Source: an uncultured Clostridia bacterium
GTDB taxonomy: Bacteria; Bacillota; Clostridia; UBA1381
Reading direction: 5' to 3'
NCBI GenBank assembly: GCA_910578235.1
Contig: CAJTPP010000054.1
Coordinates: 1 to 9,437 of the forward strand
DNA: 9,437 bases
This document shows, in pieces, positions 5,828 through 9,437 of the stretch. A model generated the notes under the pieces. That model saw nothing but the letters and a program-made list of their open reading frames with translations, did no database searches and had not been told where the DNA came from. The position numbers were made by a program, and so were the translations under genes. Every line of letters starts with the position of its first letter. Within the stretch, counting starts at the first letter, position 1.

Positions 5828-6019
5828 TTAATCGCAGCAGCAGTCATTACGCTTGCAAGGATCACAGCAAGGATCGCAGCAAGGATCACAGCAGCAGTTA
5901 TTATTGCCGCCGCCCAGAATATTGCCGTCACAGCACACAAGCACCAGCACAACAATAATTATAATCCAGATCCATGAATCTGAGCCGCCGTTATTACAGC
6001 CTCCTCCAAATAGTCCCAT
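5828..6019 (-). CDS. Small cysteine-rich single-pass membrane protein of unknown function
   Basis: The protein has 63 residues. The N-terminus is Gly/Asn-rich (MGLFGGGCNNGGSDS), residues about 16-29 (WIWIIIIVVLVLV) form one membrane segment, and the C-terminal half is Cys/Asp/Pro/Asn-rich with three CDPC-type steps. I count 14 Cys, 13 of them at or after the membrane segment. The start ATG at 6019 is firm: AGGAGG lies 8 nt upstream. I do not recognise a named family. Small Gly-rich proteins with one hydrophobic segment and a Cys-rich end occur in Firmicutes, some tied to spores, so metal binding or disulfide cross-linking at a surface is a guess. The gene is last in the fabZ/trmN6/rsmI run, its ribosome binding site is in a strong hairpin, and a terminator follows. 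The codon repeats show it can change length by slippage. Confidence 0.75.
   Translation of the reverse strand: MGLFGGGCNNGGSDSWIWIIIIVVLVLVCCDGNILGGGNNNCCCDPCCDPCCDPCKRNDCCCD
5855..5890. repeat. Three tandem 12-bp repeats inside the Cys-rich gene
   Basis: GCAAGGATC[A/G]CA occurs three times in a row (5855-5866, 5867-5878, 5879-5890), encoding Cys-Asp-Pro-Cys on the minus strand. The units differ at one third codon position. Unit number could vary between strains without breaking the frame. Confidence 0.9.
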
Positions 6020-6028
6020 AACTAAAAC

Positions 6029-6059
6029 CTCCTTTTAGCATATACTATGCCAAAAGGAG
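6029..6059 (-). promoter_or_regulatory. Hairpin sequestering the ribosome binding site of the Cys-rich gene
   Basis: CTCCTTTTGGCATA (6059-6046 on the minus strand) pairs with TATGCTAAAAGGAG (6042-6029) over 14 positions with one G-U wobble and a 3-nt loop. The 3' arm contains the AAAAGGAG of the Shine-Dalgarno sequence for ATG 6019. The 5' arm starts 8 nt after the stop of the 96-codon gene, so a ribosome terminating there would cover and open it. No T-run follows, so it is not a typical terminator. Confidence 0.65.
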
Positions 6060-6067
6060 CATAAAGG

Positions 6068-6358
6068 TTACGACTCAGATACCTCTGACTCGGTAAAAAT
6101 ATAATTTCCGTCATTATCACAAGTTACATACAAAATAATCTTAGGCATACCAAAGCGTCTGATCACCGTTACCCAACCGTTGGCTGTGGCTTCGACAGTT
6201 GAATAGCGCGCTGACGGATAATGCGTTTCGACATAACGCGATATTCTTTTATGCTGATCTTTAAAACGCCATTTGTTAAACGGTCCTTTACCAACGGCGG
6301 CGCTGTACACTCCGGCAGCCGCTGCCGCACCTATAAAAAACAATGTTTTCCTTTTCAT
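6068..6358 (-). CDS. Small N-terminally anchored protein of unknown function
   Basis: The protein has 96 residues. MKRK followed by an Ala/Gly-rich hydrophobic stretch (residues about 5-23) is a signal peptide or membrane anchor without a lipobox. The rest is a compact basic-then-acidic domain with HYPSARYSTVEATANGWVTVIRR and IILYVTCDNDGNYIFTES, which reads as alternating beta strands. I do not recognise the family. The start ATG at 6358 has AAGGAG 9 nt upstream, and that Shine-Dalgarno sequence is made by the last two codons of rsmI (AAG GAG TAA), with only 6 nt between the two genes, so translation is coupled. The next gene (Cys-rich) is controlled by a hairpin just after this stop codon. 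The pair of small membrane-associated proteins may act together, but this is only inferred from their neighbourhood. Confidence 0.75.
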   Translation of the reverse strand: MKRKTLFFIGAAAAAGVYSAAVGKGPFNKWRFKDQHKRISRYVETHYPSARYSTVEATANGWVTVIRRFGMPKIILYVTCDNDGNYIFTESEVSES

Positions 6359-6364
6359 AGCCTT

Positions 6365-7204
6365 TTACTCCTTATGATATTCGTTATATATCTCACGCTT
6401 CGGCGCGCCTCTATCCAGAGCCGCTTTTTTAACAGCCTCCTTTGAGGTCATTCCCTCCGCAATATATTTATCCACATGCTCTCTTACGGAAACATTCTCC
6501 CATACGTTTTCTTCCGAGTGTTCCGTATCCGCGGCGCCTTCAATAACAATGACGTATTCACCCCGGGGATTATTTTCCTCGTAGAACCTCACCGCCTCGT
6601 CAATCGTGCAGCGCATAACTTCCTCATGTATTTTTGTAAGCTCGCGCGCGAGGGCGATTTTTCTGTCGCCGCCAAATGTATTTTTCATATCGCCAAGAGT
6701 ATTTTTAAGCTTATGCGGCGCTTCATAAAAAATAAGTGTATGCTTATCGTCTTTGACACTCTCAAGATGCTCTTTTCTGTGACGCTTATTCACCGAAAGA
6801 AAGCCTTCAAACGCAAAACGCCTTGTGGACAGTCCAGACAGAATAAGTGCGTTCACTCCGGCCACAGGCCCGGGCACCGAGGTTACCTCAACTTCATTCT
6901 CCGCGCAAAGCCTTACCAGATCCTCACCCGGATCAGATATTGCGGGGGTTCCCGCGTCTGATACAAGAGCGACATTCTTTCCGCTTTTCAAAAGCGATAT
7001 TATATAAGCGCCCTTTTCATGCTTGTTATGCTCATGGTAGCTTGTCAAAGGCCTCGATATTTCAAAATGGTTCAAAAGCTGAATTGTTCTTCTTGTATCC
7101 TCTGCGGCTATCAGATCCGCGCCGCTAAGTACCTCCAGACACCGGGCTGACACATCGCCCAGATTTCCTATAGGAGTAGCGCATAAGTATAATTTTCCGT
7201 TCAT
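6365..7204 (-). CDS. rsmI: 16S rRNA (cytidine(1402)-2'-O)-methyltransferase RsmI
   Basis: The protein has 279 residues, normal for RsmI, a tetrapyrrole-methylase-fold enzyme that uses S-adenosylmethionine to methylate the 2'-OH of C1402 in the 16S rRNA decoding centre. Signatures in order: ATPIGNLGD (9-17), LIAAEDTR (31-38), VSDAGTPAISDPG (81-93), SVPGP (109-113), FEGFL (132-136), FYEAPHKL (159-166) and ALARELTKIHEE (184-195). Residues about 230-279 form the C-terminal helical tail (GMTSKEAVKKAALDRGAPKREIY). The start ATG at 7204 overlaps the stop of the upstream methyltransferase gene as ATGA, and GAGG lies 7 nt upstream inside that gene. The trmN6-rsmI pairing matches B. subtilis yabB-yazA-yabC, with yazA missing. 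All key motifs are present. Confidence 0.95.
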   Translation of the reverse strand: MNGKLYLCATPIGNLGDVSARCLEVLSGADLIAAEDTRRTIQLLNHFEISRPLTSYHEHNKHEKGAYIISLLKSGKNVALVSDAGTPAISDPGEDLVRLCAENEVEVTSVPGPVAGVNALILSGLSTRRFAFEGFLSVNKRHRKEHLESVKDDKHTLIFYEAPHKLKNTLGDMKNTFGGDRKIALARELTKIHEEVMRCTIDEAVRFYEENNPRGEYVIVIEGAADTEHSEENVWENVSVREHVDKYIAEGMTSKEAVKKAALDRGAPKREIYNEYHKE

Positions 7205-7944
7205 ATACCATCCTCACTTAATCTACCGTAAATCTTATCTATTTCCTCAGAATATGTACCGTCACCGTTATACACATACAGCGGCGGCATTAGTTTCAGT
7301 TCCTCACCGCCGTCCCGCATTCCCTCGACAAGCACAAGATTTGGCGCCTTATCATAATAAGAATGTACAAAACGGAGACGCTTCGGTTCCAGTCTGTACT
7401 TTCGCATGCCACAGATAATATCCGCCAGTCTCGACGGACGGTGTATCATAAAAAATCTGCCCTTAGACTCCAGAAGACTTGCGCTTACTCTCAGAACATC
7501 ATCAAGAGAGCATAAAACCTCATGACGTGAAACTGATTTTGTGTCCGTATCATTTTTCATCCCCGTTCCGCATTTCATATACGGCGGATTACAGGTTATT
7601 CTGTCAAAACGGGCTTTCCCATATATATCAGACGCATTTTTTAAATCTCCCTGTATTATATGCACACGGCTTTCCAGCTTATTATATTCCACGCTGCGCC
7701 GCGCCATTTCGGCAATATCCTCCTGAATTTCAATCCCGCAGATATTCCCTGTATCAGTTTTCGCCGCAAGCAGCAGCGGGACAATTCCCGTGCCTGAACA
7801 TAAATCAAGCGTATTCCTGCTTCGCGCATCTTTCGCAAAATCAGATAATAAAACGGCGTCAATACCAAACTTGAAGCCGTTTTGTTTCTGAATGATGAAA
7901 AGACCGTTCTGCAAATCGTCTAAACATTCACCGTTTCTTATCAT
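7201..7944 (-). CDS. trmN6: TrmN6/YfiC-type tRNA (adenine-N6)-methyltransferase
   Basis: The protein has 247 residues and a class I Rossmann methyltransferase fold. Motif I is LDLCSGTGIVPLLLA (46-60), the acidic SAM-binding loop is GIEIQ (70-74), and the catalytic motif IV is CNPPY (118-122), typical for amino-group methylation of adenine. The leading FKFGIDAVLLSDF segment (24-36) is characteristic of the YfiC/TrmN6 family, which methylates A37 of tRNA1(Val) in E. coli. The target in Firmicutes is less well studied, so the tRNA substrate is inferred. The start ATG at 7944 overlaps the fabZ stop as TAATG, with only a weak GAAG upstream, so it probably depends on re-initiation after fabZ. The stop TGA overlaps the rsmI start. 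The gene looks intact. Confidence 0.88.
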   Translation of the reverse strand: MIRNGECLDDLQNGLFIIQKQNGFKFGIDAVLLSDFAKDARSRNTLDLCSGTGIVPLLLAAKTDTGNICGIEIQEDIAEMARRSVEYNKLESRVHIIQGDLKNASDIYGKARFDRITCNPPYMKCGTGMKNDTDTKSVSRHEVLCSLDDVLRVSASLLESKGRFFMIHRPSRLADIICGMRKYRLEPKRLRFVHSYYDKAPNLVLVEGMRDGGEELKLMPPLYVYNGDGTYSEEIDKIYGRLSEDGI

Positions 7945-8405
7945 TATTCTTCATTCGCCACATTATCCACAACCGCAAAGCTGATTTCACCGGAAGCGGC
8001 TGTCTGTCCGTTTACTGTCGCCTTTACATTCGCCTTGCCCATTCCGTGACGGTATGTAAGCAGATCGGCATGAAGCTCCAAGGTGTCTCCGGGAATAACC
8101 TGACGGCGGAACTTAAAGTTATTTATTCCCGTAAACACACCGAGCTTACCTTTATTCTCAGGCATGGAAAGCAGCATCACCGCCCCCACCTGAGCAAGAG
8201 CTTCCGTAATCAGCACGCCGGGCATTATGGGATTACCCGGAAAATGCCCCGTAAACTGCGGCTCATTAGCCGTGACATTTTTTATACCAGTTATACTCTT
8301 GCCTTCTTCAAACTCAACAATTTTGTCTATCAGCAGAAACGGATAACGGTGCGGAAGGATTTTCTGGATTTCCACATTTGTCAAAGTAATTGTTTCTTTT
8401 TTCAT
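7944..8405 (-). CDS. fabZ: (3R)-hydroxyacyl-[acyl-carrier-protein] dehydratase FabZ
   Basis: The protein has 153 residues, a single hot-dog-fold domain. The catalytic His54 (GHFPGNP) and Glu68 (LITEALAQ) are both present, as are LPHRYPFLLID near residues 17-27 and FRRQVIPGD. FabZ dehydrates beta-hydroxyacyl-ACP to trans-2-enoyl-ACP in type II fatty acid synthesis in the cytoplasm. The start ATG at 8405 has AAAGGA about 9 nt upstream. It is the first gene after the two hairpins that follow mreB/mbl; I see no strong promoter in the 53-bp leader. Its closeness to an mbl-like gene matches B. subtilis, where fabZ (ywpB) lies downstream of mbl after two flagellar genes, which are absent here. The stop overlaps the start of the trmN6-type gene. 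Identity is secure. Confidence 0.95.
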   Translation of the reverse strand: MKKETITLTNVEIQKILPHRYPFLLIDKIVEFEEGKSITGIKNVTANEPQFTGHFPGNPIMPGVLITEALAQVGAVMLLSMPENKGKLGVFTGINNFKFRRQVIPGDTLELHADLLTYRHGMGKANVKATVNGQTAASGEISFAVVDNVANEE

Positions 8406-8458
8406 AGTTATATGTCCTTTCTTTATTTATATCTAATCTGCAAAATATTTATATGCTG

Positions 8459-8498
8459 AAAACATCAGAACGCTTTACATGCGGCGTACCTGATGTTT
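8459..8498 (-). terminator. Hairpin between mreB/mbl and fabZ, probable intrinsic terminator
   Basis: AAACATCAG (8460-8468) and CTGATGTTT (8490-8498) form a perfect 9-bp stem. ACGC/GCGT (8470-8473, 8484-8487) can extend it inside the loop. On the minus strand it ends in TGTTTTC, a short T-run, so termination may be partial. Confidence 0.55.
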
Positions 8499-8506
8499 GA
8501 ATTACA

Positions 8507-8527
8507 CAAACGGTTTTAATAAACCGT
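8507..8527 (-). terminator. Small hairpin at the mreB/mbl stop codon
   Basis: ACGGTTT (8510-8516) and AAACCGT (8521-8527) form a perfect 7-bp stem with a 4-nt loop, starting in the TGA stop codon itself. The minus strand continues TTTGTGT, so it is a weak terminator or a 3'-end stabilising structure in tandem with the next hairpin. Confidence 0.45.
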
Positions 8528-9437
8528 CAGTCCCTGATATACGCCTTCTTATGAAATACATGCGTGGGATCCGTAACAGTATCTATATTGTCAAGAGCCA
8601 CCCCCGCGCCGAGAGCGACACAATCGACTATATCGCCCGCAAGCACAACCTTTACTCCCGTAACGTCAGAAATACGTCTGTCCAGTCCGTATATAAGAGA
8701 ACCTCCGCCGGTCATTATAATACCATCCTGAATAATATCTCCGTGAAGCTCTGGCGGCGTTTCCTCAAGTACCTCTCTGACTCTTTCGGTTATATTATAC
8801 ACAAAATCATCAAAGGCCGGATAAAGGTCATTGGAGGACACAATAGCTGATTTCGGCAGTCCAGACAATACGCTTATCCCCTTCGCCTCGCATAAAAGCT
8901 CTTTTGACCGCGGAATAACTCCTCCCACTTCCAGCTTTATGCGCTCGGCGGTGCGAGGTCCTATCACCATACCCATTTCCTTGCGCATATACCGTATAAT
9001 CGCCTCGTTAAATTCATCACCCGCGATCTTCAGTGACCGGCTTACAACAACTCCGCCCAGCGACATTACAGCTATGTCTGTCGTGCCGCCGCCGATATCC
9101 ACAACCATTGTCCCGCGCGGACGAGAAATATCATAACCCGCCCCAAGCGCCGCCGCGAAAGGTTCCTCAATTATATATATATCCCTTGCTCCGACCTCGC
9201 GCGCCGCTTCTATAACCGCTCTTTGCTCAACATCTGTCACTCCGCTCGGAACACACATCATAATCCGCGGATGTCCTATTGTTCTTGAAAAAATTTTACG
9301 GAAGAAATGCCTTATCATTTCCTGCGTCAATGTCAGATTTGAAATTACTCCGTCAATCAGCGGACGAACCGCCCGGATATGCGGCGGTGTTCTGCCGAGC
9401 ATTGCAAGCGCGTCATTACCCACAGCGCAAACCTCGT
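8527..9437 (-). CDS. mbl: MreB/Mbl-family actin-like cell-shape protein (5' end outside the window)
   Basis: The frame runs off the window at 9437; about 303 residues are visible and roughly 40 N-terminal ones (including phosphate loop 1) are missing. The GTG at 9423 is an internal codon, since the residues before it (EVCAVG) already match the family. Visible motifs: MLGRTP, IRPL-type VRPLIDGVI, MMCVPSGVTDVEQRAV, IIEEPFAAALGAG, phosphate loop 2 DIGGGTTDIAVMSLGG, and the adenosine motif TGGGSLIYGLDRRI with CVALGAG near the end. MreB-type filaments form under the membrane and guide lateral cell-wall synthesis. Some usually conserved positions differ: the segment after TAERIKLE reads VGGV, where IGSA is common. 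Naming it Mbl rests on the adjacent fabZ (compare B. subtilis mbl-flhO-flhP-ywpB) and is less certain than the MreB family call. It ends in TGA inside a small hairpin. Confidence 0.88.
   Translation of the reverse strand, partial: EVCAVGNDALAMLGRTPPHIRAVRPLIDGVISNLTLTQEMIRHFFRKIFSRTIGHPRIMMCVPSGVTDVEQRAVIEAAREVGARDIYIIEEPFAAALGAGYDISRPRGTMVVDIGGGTTDIAVMSLGGVVVSRSLKIAGDEFNEAIIRYMRKEMGMVIGPRTAERIKLEVGGVIPRSKELLCEAKGISVLSGLPKSAIVSSNDLYPAFDDFVYNITERVREVLEETPPELHGDIIQDGIIMTGGGSLIYGLDRRISDVTGVKVVLAGDIVDCVALGAGVALDNIDTVTDPTHVFHKKAYIRD

Noticed and set aside
5839..5893. CRISPR-like repeats
   Set aside because: The 12-bp units are contiguous, without spacers, and encode the Cys-rich tail.
6476..6961. 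161-codon plus-strand open frame opposite rsmI
   Set aside because: It has no ribosome binding site or recognisable domain and lies wholly antisense to a well-conserved gene.

Overview
The window looks like a chromosomal segment of a low-to-moderate GC, Gram-positive Firmicute, most likely from the Clostridia. This rests on gene content (DivIVA, SepF, YlmH, an Mbl-type MreB, a DUF6809-like small protein), strong AGGAGG-type ribosome binding sites, and gene orders known from Bacillus and Clostridia. Every convincing gene lies on the minus strand, so transcription runs from high to low coordinates. I found no CRISPR array, tRNA, rRNA, transposase or phage gene.

In transcription order, the right part (9437 to about 5740) starts with a 5'-truncated mreB/mbl gene followed by two tandem hairpins. 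Then comes a tight run: fabZ, a TrmN6-type tRNA methyltransferase gene, rsmI, a 96-codon gene for a small N-terminally anchored protein, and a 63-codon gene for a cysteine-rich single-pass membrane protein. The junctions are TAATG (fabZ/trmN6), ATGA (trmN6/rsmI) and a Shine-Dalgarno sequence inside the end of rsmI. The ribosome binding site of the Cys-rich gene is buried in a 14-bp hairpin just after the stop of the preceding gene, which suggests translational coupling. A strong terminator closes the run.

The middle part (about 5740 to 4829) is mostly non-coding and unusually rich in inverted repeats. A nested imperfect palindrome of roughly 180 to 240 bp is bounded by two T6-tailed hairpins. 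Next is an 85-codon gene resembling the DUF6809 family, followed by an in-frame 35-codon open stretch and a terminator. A leader region then carries two overlapping inverted repeats, a 16-bp GC palindrome and two extended -10 promoter candidates.

The left part (4828 to 11) begins with a patatin-like phospholipase gene whose glycine-rich oxyanion-loop codons are in a different frame from the catalytic Ser/Asp part. A good promoter candidate then precedes a division-associated cluster: an HlyD-like membrane adaptor, yggS (PLP homeostasis), sepF, ylmH and divIVA. The last four follow the Bacillus ylmE-sepF-ylmG-ylmH-divIVA order without ylmG. A perfect hairpin with a short T-run sits between sepF and ylmH and may attenuate the distal genes.

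Functionally, the window joins cell-shape and division proteins (MreB/Mbl, SepF, DivIVA) with ribosome and tRNA modification or quality control (RsmI, TrmN6, YlmH) and lipid metabolism (FabZ, patatin). I see no clear new defence or mobile system. The least explained items are the frameshifted patatin, the Cys-rich gene with its sequestered ribosome binding site, and the palindromic intergenic regions.
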